Notes under the pieces: generated by a model | Databases searched by the model: none | What the model was told of the DNA's origin: nothing | The model's input: the letters and a program-made list of their open reading frames with translations, nothing else | Assembly (NCBI GenBank): GCA_030668485.1 | Contig: DAOUTW010000018.1 | Location: 1-64,000, forward strand | Direction: 5' to 3' | DNA: 64,000 nt | DNA from: Candidatus Zixiibacteriota bacterium | Lineage (GTDB): Bacteria > Zixibacteria > MSB-5A5 > GN15 > JAAZOE01 | Translations under genes and position numbers: made by a program | Part shown: piece after piece, positions 44,396 to 54,298 of the stretch | Layout of the letters: each line of letters opens with the position of its first letter | Numbering within the stretch: position 1 is the stretch's first letter

Positions 44396-45778
44396 TTATT
44401 TCACTATCTTCCCGACCGCCTCAATCAGCAGTTGATCTTTTTCCGGCGGCACCGTTCGCAGATCTATGAGGAAATCCTCCTTGTCAACCCGACCGATTAT
44501 CGGCGGGGAATAGGACCTGAATTGTTTTGCCAGCGAGGTCGGGCTGATTTTCGACCTCAAGGATAAGGCCAGCGATGGTATTGTCTGCCCCGGAGTAGTA
44601 CCTCCACCCAGGTAGGCTTCAGTCGCCACCAGCACCATATCTTTGTCCGGGGATGCTTTTTGGATCGCCTCTCCCCGTTTTTTCAATTCCGTCACCGGTA
44701 TATTGATCATCCTCCAGATGGGGATATCTTCAAACTGAGTTCCCTTAAGATACGCGGCCAACACCTGGGTTGTTATCGAAAACACCATCTTATCGCACCG
44801 CAGAGCCCGGAGTAAAGGATTCTTTTTAATTTTGGTCACCAGATCGGCACGTCCCGCAATCAAACCGGCCTGAACACCGCCGAGTAATTTGTCGCCGGAA
44901 AAACAGGTCAGGTCGGCCCCGGCACGCACCGATTCATGCACATCCGGCTCGCCGGTGATCTTGATCCCCGGCGGAAAAGCGAACAACCCCGAACCAAGAT
45001 CATGCGTCAGGATTACGCCATGTTTCCGGCATAACGCGGCCAGTTCCGGCAACGGTGTCTCCTCGACGAATCCTTCCTGCGTAAAATTGGATCGATGAAC
45101 CTTGAGGATCATGCAGGTCTTATCGCTGACAGCCTCGGCGTAATCTTCCAGCGTGGTGCGATTGGTGGTCCCGACCTCAACCAGACGTGCACCCGAACGG
45201 GCCATGATATCGGGTATCCTGAACCCCCCTCCGATCTGCACCAGTTCCCCTCGGGAGATAATCACTTGCCGGCGATTGGCCAGCGTATTGAGAATAACAA
45301 ACAACGCCGCCGCATTATTGTTGACGATAGTACCGCTTTCGGTCCCGCACAATGTCGCCAGGAGCTTTTCGACCAATATTCCCCGCTTACCTCGCTTGCC
45401 GGTTGCCAGGTTAAATTCAAGATTACTATAGCCGGTGGTCATCGCCAGAGCCCTGGTTATCATCTCTTCCGATATGGGAGATCGTCCCAAATTGGTGTGA
45501 ATCACGATCCCGCTGCCGTTGATAACCGCCTCAAGATTCAATGTCATCAAACGATCAAGCTGGGAAGTCACCGCTGCCAACAGACCGGCCTCGGTTACCG
45601 ACTTTTCGCCGTCCTTAAACTGTTTTTTAAGATCGGCGATGACCGTTTTCACGGTTTCCACCACCAGCGGGCGTGTTAAGATATCCAGATAGGGCATCAG
45701 CGCATCGTGCCCGGCCAAAATTTCCACCGAAGGGAAATCTCTCAAGGATTCAAACGATAATGACTTTTTATTCGCCAT
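44396..45778 (-). CDS. selA: L-seryl-tRNA(Sec) selenium transferase
   Basis: This 460-residue PLP enzyme converts Ser-tRNASec to Sec-tRNASec with selenophosphate. INGSGIVIHTNLGRSPIS, SGTIVNNNAAALFVILNTL, GTTNRTTLEDY, HDLGSGLF and the PLP-lysine segment FSGDKLLGGVQAGLIAG are present. Length is normal for bacterial SelA. The start overlaps the M28 peptidase stop by 11 bp. selD is not in this window. Confidence 0.97.
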   Translation of the reverse strand: MANKKSLSFESLRDFPSVEILAGHDALMPYLDILTRPLVVETVKTVIADLKKQFKDGEKSVTEAGLLAAVTSQLDRLMTLNLEAVINGSGIVIHTNLGRSPISEEMITRALAMTTGYSNLEFNLATGKRGKRGILVEKLLATLCGTESGTIVNNNAAALFVILNTLANRRQVIISRGELVQIGGGFRIPDIMARSGARLVEVGTTNRTTLEDYAEAVSDKTCMILKVHRSNFTQEGFVEETPLPELAALCRKHGVILTHDLGSGLFAFPPGIKITGEPDVHESVRAGADLTCFSGDKLLGGVQAGLIAGRADLVTKIKKNPLLRALRCDKMVFSITTQVLAAYLKGTQFEDIPIWRMINIPVTELKKRGEAIQKASPDKDMVLVATEAYLGGGTTPGQTIPSLALSLRSKISPTSLAKQFRSYSPPIIGRVDKEDFLIDLRTVPPEKDQLLIEAVGKIVK

Positions 45779-46703
45779 AGATCACATCCAAAACCACGCG
45801 ACCGACAGCCGACAGCGAAACGGTATCGCATTTATCCGGGGTGTCGGCATGCGTATGCCAATGAGGGTATTCGAAATCAATTATATCGACCGTCGGGATA
45901 CCGGCCGCGATCAGCGGGACATGATCGTCGAGGATATCATGCTTGACACTGTCAATAAACTGCGGCAGGCCCAGCCGCGCGGCGGCATTCCATACTTTGT
46001 CATTAATTTCTTTGGCGTACCGTTCCGAAAGTCGTTCTCGATATATTTGCAGGTCGCGGTCGCCGATCATATCCAGCAGTAGCCCGTATTCATAGGTTCT
46101 ACGCTCATGGCTGGCAAAGTAGGTCGAGCCAATCAAGTACTGATCGTTTCGCCCCGGAGGACCGTAATCTTCGCCATCGAAGAAGATAAGATCAACCCCG
46201 ATGCGAGGAGGATAGGATGTCAATATTTCAGCCAGATGCATCAACACGGCGGTAGCCGCGGCGCCGTCATTGGCTCCGATAATCGGTTCCTCTCGCCGGT
46301 TCGGATCGGGATCGTATTCGGCGCGAGGACGGCAGTCATAATGAGCGGCCACCAATATTCGTTTCGGTGCGGCGGAGTTCAGGCTTGCGATCCAGTTGAC
46401 CAGATGCAGGGTATCGCCGGTTAAATAGTCATAATAATCGAACGCCTGCTTTTCATACTTTATATTCAGCGAATCGAGATGCGCTGCCAGAAGCGTCTGG
46501 AATTGATGCCATCCGACCGAACCGGGATTGCGCGGCCCGAGATCGGTTTGACTAAGGAGCAATTCAAAGGTCCGGGCGGCGTCAAAATCGGGGATGGCTC
46601 TTTCGCTGCGGCATGCCGGCAGAAGCAGAGATAACCCAAGCGGGATAATGACGCAAAATCTGCCGATTCGCCTGAATATGGATGTTTTCGTCATAAAAGC
46701 CAA
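45768..46703 (-). CDS. M28-family zinc peptidase/glutaminyl cyclase-like lipoprotein
   Basis: This 311-residue exported protein has a signal peptide ending in a lipobox (LSLLLPAC), so it is likely membrane-anchored. The catalytic domain has zinc and catalytic residues in VAAHYDCRPR, IGANDGAAATAVLMHLAEIL, DLIFFDGEDYG, LLLDMIGD and a late His in YPHWHTHADTPDKCD. The arrangement is that of M28 peptidases and of secreted glutaminyl-peptide cyclotransferases; WHTHADTPD is common to both. It is the first gene ahead of selA, with no evident link to selenium. Confidence 0.88.
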   Translation of the reverse strand: MAFMTKTSIFRRIGRFCVIIPLGLSLLLPACRSERAIPDFDAARTFELLLSQTDLGPRNPGSVGWHQFQTLLAAHLDSLNIKYEKQAFDYYDYLTGDTLHLVNWIASLNSAAPKRILVAAHYDCRPRAEYDPDPNRREEPIIGANDGAAATAVLMHLAEILTSYPPRIGVDLIFFDGEDYGPPGRNDQYLIGSTYFASHERRTYEYGLLLDMIGDRDLQIYRERLSERYAKEINDKVWNAAARLGLPQFIDSVKHDILDDHVPLIAAGIPTVDIIDFEYPHWHTHADTPDKCDTVSLSAVGRVVLDVIYGE

Positions 46704-46740
46704 AATACCCGCCGCCGCCAGTTTGTCAAACTGTTTTTAA

Positions 46741-49700
46741 TTAGAATCGTAGCTCAACCCAAATCTGTAACTCACGGGTATGCGATTTCCGCCGCGTACG
46801 AATATCGTTGGAATCCTGCCAACGGCCGGAGACACCGCCTTTGACTGTCGATGAGAAACTGTAGTTGGCGCTGGGACGAATAGCCAGACTGGTTTTATCC
46901 TCGGTCGGCAGGAAGTCAAAATCCGATTTGGAATTGGCCGACTCGCCCTTGCTTTTGCGGTATGTCACATCGATGGTAACCGACAAATTCGATTCGAATT
47001 TCAATCGTCCGAGTAGCGGCAGACTGATTCCTGAAGGATTACGGAAAGAATAGGACCAACTGAAAGCCATGCTTTGAGAACTGCGCCGGGTAATATTGGT
47101 TTCCTGACCGGAAGTTTCACTGATCTGAGTATTGGTCGATGAACTCGTTTCATAACGCACCGATGATCGCATTGACCTCATAGGATTGATAGTAAAGGAA
47201 ATTAGCGGCGCAAAGGCCTGCTTCTCACTCAACTCCGAGGGGAAGGGCTGATTGGTACGCCGTTTGGTATTTTTTGTTCGATTGAAACTCGAGGACGGCG
47301 AAAGGGCATTCATAACTTTCCCCACGTACCATAAACCTTTGATCGACCGCAGGTTGAATTTCACATCCGGCCATTTTTCGGAAATCGTTTTGGTTGGCGT
47401 GGAGGTAAATGTCTCCTTGGTATTGCGCCCGTAGGAAACATCGGCGCTTATTCCGGCAAACAAGGACACTCCCGAACTGGCCGATAATGATCTTGTTGTA
47501 GATTTGGAGGCTCGTACCGTCGTTGCCGTCGTATTCACATTCTCCACACCAGGATCATCGGTGATTCCGAACCGGAATGGTATCGAGGCTTTGTCGGCCA
47601 ACCCCGGGAAGGATAACGATCGGCCGGTCCCGATCTTACCGGAGACCGGTTTGATCGCATCGGTAATATATCTGATACCTTTCAAAACCAGGCCAAAGCC
47701 GTCGAATATGGATGAAGTTGAATCTTCTTTATCACCGATTCCCCGGCTCTGCCCGGAACGGTTGGAACCTATCAGCGATTGATGCTTGAAACTGAGGCTA
47801 ACATTGGCGGTCACCTTGGAATTTACGCTATGGATAAAGGTTGAATCCCGGCCGTTGCGGTAGGTGTCACCATATGATGCCGAATAATCGAATTTGTGTG
47901 TCAGGAATTTGAAAAGGTCCGGGGTATAATTGGCCCGGAAAGACTGTTTGTAGCTCTGTTCGACACCCAGTTTGAATTTCTTGGGATTGAATGAGAATTT
48001 GACCGTATTGGGATCCCGCATATCGCGAGCGGTGTTGAAATTATACGACCCGGACAACCCATCGATAATTTTGAAATTCATGTTCATGCTGCCACGAAAA
48101 TCCTTCTTGCTGGTCGACGGGTTGGCGCTATTCTGGTTGATCGATTGCGAAAATGAGCCGGCAAATGAACCCGAGAAATCAAGCCGCGTGGGATACAGGT
48201 AAAATCTTGTCTTGGGGAGCCCGAAAGGAATCTTGAGCATACCCAGCCATGTCAGAGGTGTAATCGACGGCGGCTTTTTCATGCTAAGATTAAAGCTTGC
48301 CTTGGCGTCATACCGCTCCCGCATAAACATCGGTTGCGTCGCCGAATGACCTTGGGTAATGTTATAGCTGAAACTGGACCCCAGCCGGTTCAGCAGAAAG
48401 GTAAAAAGTGGATTTTTAGTTTTTTTGTTAAATTTCTCGGATATTCGAAATCCCTTGGTTATTGTTACAGCGGTTTCCACACCCTTCAGTTCTTCCGGCA
48501 CCACGATATCAGTACCGGACCGAAGAAGCGGTTCTTGAACGCTCTGCGACCAGTTTATACTGACCGGCAATTGCACTTCCAATGCGCGCGGGAAAAACTT
48601 ATCGAGCTTCACCGAACCACTGAAAGAATAATTCTTCCTCGTCTGCCCCGACCCGAGGTTATTGGACGCTCCGCCTTTGGTCGCCGATGACACGCCTCGA
48701 TAATAAGCATCCTGCGTCGAATAACTGAAACTGTAGTTTCCCAGATCGGACATGTTGCCGCTGACCGAGAATCGTCCCGCTATGCCGACGTCGTCACGAA
48801 CATCGGTCAGGCGCAACTCGTCAACCCATATCTCCCCTTTCACCGTTTTAGCGGTATCGAGGTTTACCACCCCCATCGAGAAATACTGAATCCGTGTCAG
48901 GGTCGGGTCCGATCCTGACGGTTTTATTTTAACGAGGTACTTACTTGCCGAGTCATAACGCACCAGCGATGAATCGAGTCCGTCTCGGCGATCGTTGATC
49001 AGTTTTGCCTTAAGACCGGTGATCTCGGCGAAATCGATGATAATATGATTATCAGCATGCCATTCCGGCTTGACCAGCGTCCGATATTCGTAATAAGAGT
49101 CTTTATCATACCCCATGCGGAAAAAGAAAAGCACGGAATCTTCATCTTTGATTTTGCCGTAGACATACGCATGCAGTTGTCCATAACCCATGAAATTCAT
49201 CGACCGGAAAAACTTTCGTACCGCCAGACCGGTATCTGAGGCAAGCACAATTCCGGAATCGGGTGAATAGACATCAATTCCCGCATTGAGCCCATCGAAA
49301 ATCATATTCAGCGACTGCTCGGCCTCGACCACATCCCGGGTTTGATCATAGAAACCCTCAACTCCCGGCGGCGGATAATAATTTTCATTGACCTCGTTGT
49401 TGACTACCGCCACATCAAAACTGACGGGACCGCTGCGTAGCGAATCGGCGACGACAAAGGAATCGGCCCAGGTGGTCGAGAGCATTTCTATCGCGGCGAT
49501 ATCGACTATGATCGAATCATCAGGAAAGTCTTCATACAAAGAATCGAACCAGATGCGCGCATACCAGATATTGCTCCACGACGGATCGCCGACTACGGTA
49601 TCTATAGCCAGATAATCTCTTAACGGAATTCGAATCGTGCGCCAATCGGTTGAAGTATCCCGGGTACCCTCAACATAGAAACCCTCGTAGAAATCGGTCG

Positions 49701-52700
49701 TATCGGAGAGATCGATCCGGTAGGAATAATAGCTGTTGACCGTTTCCAGACCATCCAGGTCAGGGTCCTCGGTATCGGGGTATTGCCCGCCGTCGGGATC
49801 GACCGCATTGCCCTCCGTCCCGTTTATTTTCCAAATATCGAAATTGTAAGGTCCGCTGTATACATAATTGTCACCTGCCGGATCTTGCGGGGTCGTAATC
49901 GTCGTATCATACCCGAATTCCTTCTCATCGGGTAATAAATCAAGTCCCACATCCTCGTTATCGTCGAGGATACGGTAACCGTCAATATCTTCGTTGTTGA
50001 CCATGCCGTTACCGTCGATATCCTCGGTTATTCTACCGAGATCGATATGCATGATACCGGCATTACCCCTGAGACGCATTTCCAAAAGCTGGGCGTTTTG
50101 AATCTGGCTCACCGCCCCGGACGGCATATTGCGCATAAACCCGGCCCAGGACTCGGCCTGGTCGATTTCGACGGTCGATGAATCGATTATATTATTGATG
50201 GTGTCCTGTATAAATTTGTGATTGACCGGCTTAAATACGACTTTGAGAATATTCGTATTGCCACTCTCACCGGTACCGACGCCCCGATTGGGCCATATTT
50301 CCTCGATGGGGGTCGGATCGAACGGATTGAACCAGGCGACATGACCTTTTTCCGACAATGAGTCAATTATCACTGTCGGCTTAGAGGCATGTCTCCAGTT
50401 GGTTCTCAGGATACCCAGCGAATAACTGTCTTTGGACCCTTCAAAATCATCAATGTACACCTGGCCGTCGACATTAGGATTAGGTCGCGACTGAGCCACC
50501 TCCGCTCCCAGTTGCACATACGATTTAGCCGATGCCCGAATAAAAGGTATGGCATTGACCAGCGTCGTAAAAATCGGATTTTCCCGGCGGTAATTGAAAT
50601 CGACATCCCATACGAGAATATTCGATGTTTCTTCACCTACCTTCGGCTTGCGACTGGTCGACTTGTCCGATTTATACAGAAGCGTCGTCCCGATCCTGAA
50701 ATCGCGATGAGGCTCATACTTTATTCGCGATCCCAGAAGTGTCTTTCTTTCCAGCGAGAAAAAGGGCGCCTTTTCGAACATAATACTCAAATTGGAATTG
50801 ACATCGAGAGTATCGCTGAGAAGGGTCAACCGGCCGAAATCATAATCAATTTCGTAATGGGTTCCCTTAACCAACCGCTGCGACCCGGCCGTAATCACTT
50901 CCGATCCTTCGATGATATTGGACGCATTGAGATTGATCATCGACGAACCTCGCTCCTCCGTGGTTATGGCGAGATAATACTTGGAAGAAAATTGCGTCGT
51001 CGTCGAGGTATTGTTATAAATTTCGGGAACCGAATCGACCAGGTAAATGGAATCTCCCCCATTGGGATCGGTAACGTAAGAAAAACGGGAATCAAAAGGA
51101 TGCCGATTGGGAAAGAATAGATATCCGAGATTGGCATCTATCAAATCCAATCTTTTACGGTCGATTTCATTGTCGGCTGGTGGATCGCCGTCATTATCCC
51201 CCAAATCCAGGCCGAAGATGCGAAGATAGTCGATACCTTGCGGTTCCTGGTGGGGAAGGTCGTCGGGATTGAGTGTCTGATTGTTGATCGGTGAGCCTTT
51301 ATAAATCTTTATATCGAGCTGACTGACATCAATATTGGATCCGCCAAGGTTATAAACGTTTTTCCATTCATATTCCCAGACATGATGGTTTACGGAGGTA
51401 TATTCCTTCGGTTTGATAAGTTTCAGTTTCAACGGCTCGGCCGAAATATCGCCAATGGTATCAATCGTGCCGTCGCTGCGCTTGACCTCCATATAAACGC
51501 CGATAACATCGTTATATCCCACCAGCGACCTTAGAAACAGAACGTAATATTGATCTTCCTGAATATAATAGTCGACTTCATCGAGCTTTTCAAAGAAACC
51601 CGATGTGCGGTATTCGCTGTTCGGATCATCGGAGACGGTATCGGTCGGATCGATATAACAGATGGCATTGGTGCGAGAGAAACGAATGGGATCGGTGGTC
51701 AGGTCATCGAGATAGACGATGGCATTGACGATTTTGTCGCCCGGCAGGAAGTCATACTTTTCGGGTTCGGAAAGGGAATCGGAGCGCGATCGATACAACG
51801 GCCGGCGTCCCAGATCGTAAATGGTCCGTTTCTTATAATCGACATCCCGGATAACCTTGGTCGCCATGGCCGAGGAGCCGGAACTGATTTCTATCGTCTC
51901 GGTCGAACCCTTTTCCTGGGAGGCTATGGCGGTGATTTCGAGGTCGGCCAGTCGCGCTGTCGCCTTGATACCGAACAACCCCTGAACCCGTGTCGAATAA
52001 GCCAGGAACTGCGTCGGCGGCAAATTTAAAGTTGTATTACCGGCCTCCACGGTCTGCAAAATATCATCCTCGTCCCCCTTGTAGCGAAGGATAAGACGGT
52101 TTGCCAGAGGGATATCGTTGCGGGAATCCTGATTGACCTTGACGCTAATTTTTGATCCGATCGTCCCTTCAATATCGAAACGGTAAATCTGCTCCATCTG
52201 GAGCACCGGGAATTTGGATTGCTTATTAAACGCCGTTTCCTGACCGTCGGTCCAACTCGAACGCCCGGTAAATGAGATTTTACGATGGCCGTTGACCTTC
52301 AGCCCGGCCCCGCCTTCGCCGAAAATCGATTCAAAGGCCCGCGACCGAATCGGGATCGTGAAGTTGATCAATCCTCCGGCTTTGTCTTTTTGGGCTTTAA
52401 CCAGCGATCGCCGGCCTACGTCGGTGGAGGTATTGGCGATACTCAATTCGATCCGCCGATCGACAAATTTATCGAGATCGGTGGTGACCGGAATCATCAT
52501 CTCTTCGCCCTTGATCCGGCGCGTATAGGTCAGGGAATAATCCGGATAATCGAATTCAAATGAATATGGAGTGCCGCGACCGATTTTTGCCAGCGGGATA
52601 TAAACGGTTGGCGTTATGGAACTGATGAATTTCGGTTCAAATGCGGGAAAAGGAGAAAAGACATTGGACGTGTATGTCCACCCGGGATTATACTGAGGCG

Positions 52701-52788
52701 GTGAGGCATACACCTGCCACGGCAAACACACCACAACGGTGAGTGCCAGTGAGAGTAAAATTAAAAATGTTGAGCGCCTGACGGCCAT
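46741..52788 (-). CDS. sprA: giant outer-membrane protein SprA, T9SS translocon homologue
   Basis: This protein of about 2,015 residues is by far the largest in the window. A signal peptide (VRRSTFLILLSLALTVVVCLPWQVYA) is followed by YNPGWTYTSNVFSPFPAFEPKF and repeated SprA-type segments (ISFTGRSSW, KVNQDSRNDIPLANRLILRYKG, YIDDFEGSKDSYSLG). Long beta-rich C-terminal regions end in ELQIWVELRF, a terminal aromatic typical of outer-membrane barrels. In Bacteroidota SprA forms the very large pore of the type IX secretion system. I start at Met-5 (52788). murB lies upstream. No other T9SS component (PorV, GldK-N) is in the window. Confidence 0.9.
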   Translation of the reverse strand: MAVRRSTFLILLSLALTVVVCLPWQVYASPPQYNPGWTYTSNVFSPFPAFEPKFISSITPTVYIPLAKIGRGTPYSFEFDYPDYSLTYTRRIKGEEMMIPVTTDLDKFVDRRIELSIANTSTDVGRRSLVKAQKDKAGGLINFTIPIRSRAFESIFGEGGAGLKVNGHRKISFTGRSSWTDGQETAFNKQSKFPVLQMEQIYRFDIEGTIGSKISVKVNQDSRNDIPLANRLILRYKGDEDDILQTVEAGNTTLNLPPTQFLAYSTRVQGLFGIKATARLADLEITAIASQEKGSTETIEISSGSSAMATKVIRDVDYKKRTIYDLGRRPLYRSRSDSLSEPEKYDFLPGDKIVNAIVYLDDLTTDPIRFSRTNAICYIDPTDTVSDDPNSEYRTSGFFEKLDEVDYYIQEDQYYVLFLRSLVGYNDVIGVYMEVKRSDGTIDTIGDISAEPLKLKLIKPKEYTSVNHHVWEYEWKNVYNLGGSNIDVSQLDIKIYKGSPINNQTLNPDDLPHQEPQGIDYLRIFGLDLGDNDGDPPADNEIDRKRLDLIDANLGYLFFPNRHPFDSRFSYVTDPNGGDSIYLVDSVPEIYNNTSTTTQFSSKYYLAITTEERGSSMINLNASNIIEGSEVITAGSQRLVKGTHYEIDYDFGRLTLLSDTLDVNSNLSIMFEKAPFFSLERKTLLGSRIKYEPHRDFRIGTTLLYKSDKSTSRKPKVGEETSNILVWDVDFNYRRENPIFTTLVNAIPFIRASAKSYVQLGAEVAQSRPNPNVDGQVYIDDFEGSKDSYSLGILRTNWRHASKPTVIIDSLSEKGHVAWFNPFDPTPIEEIWPNRGVGTGESGNTNILKVVFKPVNHKFIQDTINNIIDSSTVEIDQAESWAGFMRNMPSGAVSQIQNAQLLEMRLRGNAGIMHIDLGRITEDIDGNGMVNNEDIDGYRILDDNEDVGLDLLPDEKEFGYDTTITTPQDPAGDNYVYSGPYNFDIWKINGTEGNAVDPDGGQYPDTEDPDLDGLETVNSYYSYRIDLSDTTDFYEGFYVEGTRDTSTDWRTIRIPLRDYLAIDTVVGDPSWSNIWYARIWFDSLYEDFPDDSIIVDIAAIEMLSTTWADSFVVADSLRSGPVSFDVAVVNNEVNENYYPPPGVEGFYDQTRDVVEAEQSLNMIFDGLNAGIDVYSPDSGIVLASDTGLAVRKFFRSMNFMGYGQLHAYVYGKIKDEDSVLFFFRMGYDKDSYYEYRTLVKPEWHADNHIIIDFAEITGLKAKLINDRRDGLDSSLVRYDSASKYLVKIKPSGSDPTLTRIQYFSMGVVNLDTAKTVKGEIWVDELRLTDVRDDVGIAGRFSVSGNMSDLGNYSFSYSTQDAYYRGVSSATKGGASNNLGSGQTRKNYSFSGSVKLDKFFPRALEVQLPVSINWSQSVQEPLLRSGTDIVVPEELKGVETAVTITKGFRISEKFNKKTKNPLFTFLLNRLGSSFSYNITQGHSATQPMFMRERYDAKASFNLSMKKPPSITPLTWLGMLKIPFGLPKTRFYLYPTRLDFSGSFAGSFSQSINQNSANPSTSKKDFRGSMNMNFKIIDGLSGSYNFNTARDMRDPNTVKFSFNPKKFKLGVEQSYKQSFRANYTPDLFKFLTHKFDYSASYGDTYRNGRDSTFIHSVNSKVTANVSLSFKHQSLIGSNRSGQSRGIGDKEDSTSSIFDGFGLVLKGIRYITDAIKPVSGKIGTGRSLSFPGLADKASIPFRFGITDDPGVENVNTTATTVRASKSTTRSLSASSGVSLFAGISADVSYGRNTKETFTSTPTKTISEKWPDVKFNLRSIKGLWYVGKVMNALSPSSSFNRTKNTKRRTNQPFPSELSEKQAFAPLISFTINPMRSMRSSVRYETSSSTNTQISETSGQETNITRRSSQSMAFSWSYSFRNPSGISLPLLGRLKFESNLSVTIDVTYRKSKGESANSKSDFDFLPTEDKTSLAIRPSANYSFSSTVKGGVSGRWQDSNDIRTRRKSHTRELQIWVELRF

Positions 52789-52848
52789 AAACCACCACAC
52801 AAGGCGTTAAGTTTACTTCTTAAAAATGGGCTATAAGACCTCCTCCTG

Positions 52849-53787
52849 TTAAAATTCCCCGAGGCACCTTATCTCCTCGGTCAACTCTATGCCAAATTTC
52901 TTCTTAACTTTCTCTTTCAATATATCGGCCAATTGCCTGATATCTTTCGAGGTCGCCTGCCCGGTATTGATAATAATATTGGCATGTTCCCCGAAAACCG
53001 CGGCCCCGCCGACTCTCATATCCTTGGCTCCAACCTCATCCAGAAGCTTTCCCGCCGCCAACTTGCCGTTCGGCTGACTACTGTCCTCAATGTTTTTGAA
53101 AAAACAGCCAGCGGAGCATGGTGTCGTCGGGTGTTTATGAGTACGCAACTGGCGGATTTCCTCGGTCCTCTTTCTGATCGCCTCCCGGTCTCCCGATACC
53201 ATCTGCAAACAGGCGTATACTATCGTTTCGTCAGTTTCCTTCAAAATCGAGTGCCGATAGGAAAATTGAAAATACCGATTCTGCTCTATCCGGATGTTTC
53301 CATCAGGATCTACCAGCTCCGCATACTTCAGGACCGCTCCGATCTGGCTTCCGAAAGCGCCGGCATTACCGTAAATCGCACCGCCAACCGTTCCCCAGAT
53401 TCCGGCTGCAAATTCTAATCCTGTCAAAGATCGTGTGGTGGAAAAATCAACCGTCTCGTCCAGAGACTCTCCGGCTCCGGCAAACAGGTCGGTATCTTTT
53501 ACCTCCAACCGCCTTATAGAGTTCCGTATTATAAGACCGCGATACCCGGCATCGCTTACCAGCAGGTTGCTCCCGCCGCCGATGATAAAAAAAGGAAGCT
53601 CCATCCGTCGCGCCAGAATGACAACTCGAGACAATTGATCGGCGTCGGTAACATCTATAAAAAGGTCTGCTTCCCCACCGGTTCGAAATGTAGTATAGGC
53701 AGACAAACGCTCGTTTTTCTTTACCGGTCCGTCATACTGCTCAATAAAACTACGGTATTGCGTTTCCGGAACCTTCATCATTTCCAC
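52849..53787 (-). CDS. murB: UDP-N-acetylenolpyruvoylglucosamine reductase
   Basis: This 312-residue FAD enzyme makes UDP-MurNAc for peptidoglycan. YTTFRTGGEADLFIDV, IIGGGSNLLVSD, LEFAAGIWGTVGGAIYGNAGAFGSQIG, FSYRHSIL and CSAGCFFKN are present. The active-site SAG[S/C]FFKN position holds Cys instead of the Ser best known from E. coli. A distal Glu lies in the C-terminal EEIRCLGEF region. It lies 61 bp before sprA on the same strand. Confidence 0.95.
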   Translation of the reverse strand: MEMMKVPETQYRSFIEQYDGPVKKNERLSAYTTFRTGGEADLFIDVTDADQLSRVVILARRMELPFFIIGGGSNLLVSDAGYRGLIIRNSIRRLEVKDTDLFAGAGESLDETVDFSTTRSLTGLEFAAGIWGTVGGAIYGNAGAFGSQIGAVLKYAELVDPDGNIRIEQNRYFQFSYRHSILKETDETIVYACLQMVSGDREAIRKRTEEIRQLRTHKHPTTPCSAGCFFKNIEDSSQPNGKLAAGKLLDEVGAKDMRVGGAAVFGEHANIIINTGQATSKDIRQLADILKEKVKKKFGIELTEEIRCLGEF

Positions 53788-53872
53788 TACTAATAATAGG
53801 TCTTAGAACATCAAAAAGCAAGCTCTTTAAACTCCAGGGGCGTATTATAAATTATTGCCGGACAAAACCTTA

Positions 53873-54247
53873 TTAATCGCCCGGAGTTTCCGGTGAGGCG
53901 TTTTCATCCTCTCCGCCGGAGGCTTCATCGGTGGCCGGTTTTTCCTCGGGTTCACTCGACGCACCGGTTTCCTTTTCCTTGTCCTGATTCAACTCATCGA
54001 TATAATTCATCTGGAGAGTATAGACGGTATTATCGAGAATCTTCTTTTCATCCCCCAGCAAATTCCCTTTGGTTTTTTCCTGAAGCATATTCAGTAAATC
54101 AATCGAGACCCGGGCTTCATCCAGATTTCGCTCGATTTTCCCGGTTATCGGCGACATCGTTTTGCCTAGTTGATACCATGCCGCTGATTGCAGCGACAAG
54201 ACCAATTGTAGAAAGAGAGGATTTACTTGTTCTTTATCATCCGGCAT
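53873..54247 (-). CDS. DUF1844 protein
   Basis: This 124-residue small protein fits the DUF1844 family: NPLFLQLVLSLQSAAWYQLGKTMSPITGKIERNLDEARVSIDLLNMLQEKTKGNL, then a helix ILDNTVYTLQMNYIDELNQ. The C-terminal 30 residues are acidic and disordered (SSEPEEKPATDEASGGEDENASPETPGD). Its function is unknown. It lies 51 bp after recG. Confidence 0.85.
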   Translation of the reverse strand: MPDDKEQVNPLFLQLVLSLQSAAWYQLGKTMSPITGKIERNLDEARVSIDLLNMLQEKTKGNLLGDEKKILDNTVYTLQMNYIDELNQDKEKETGASSEPEEKPATDEASGGEDENASPETPGD

Positions 54248-54298
54248 TTCAAATCTCCCGCTCGGTTTTTAATCCATTCTGAATGTGCCCCTGCCGTA

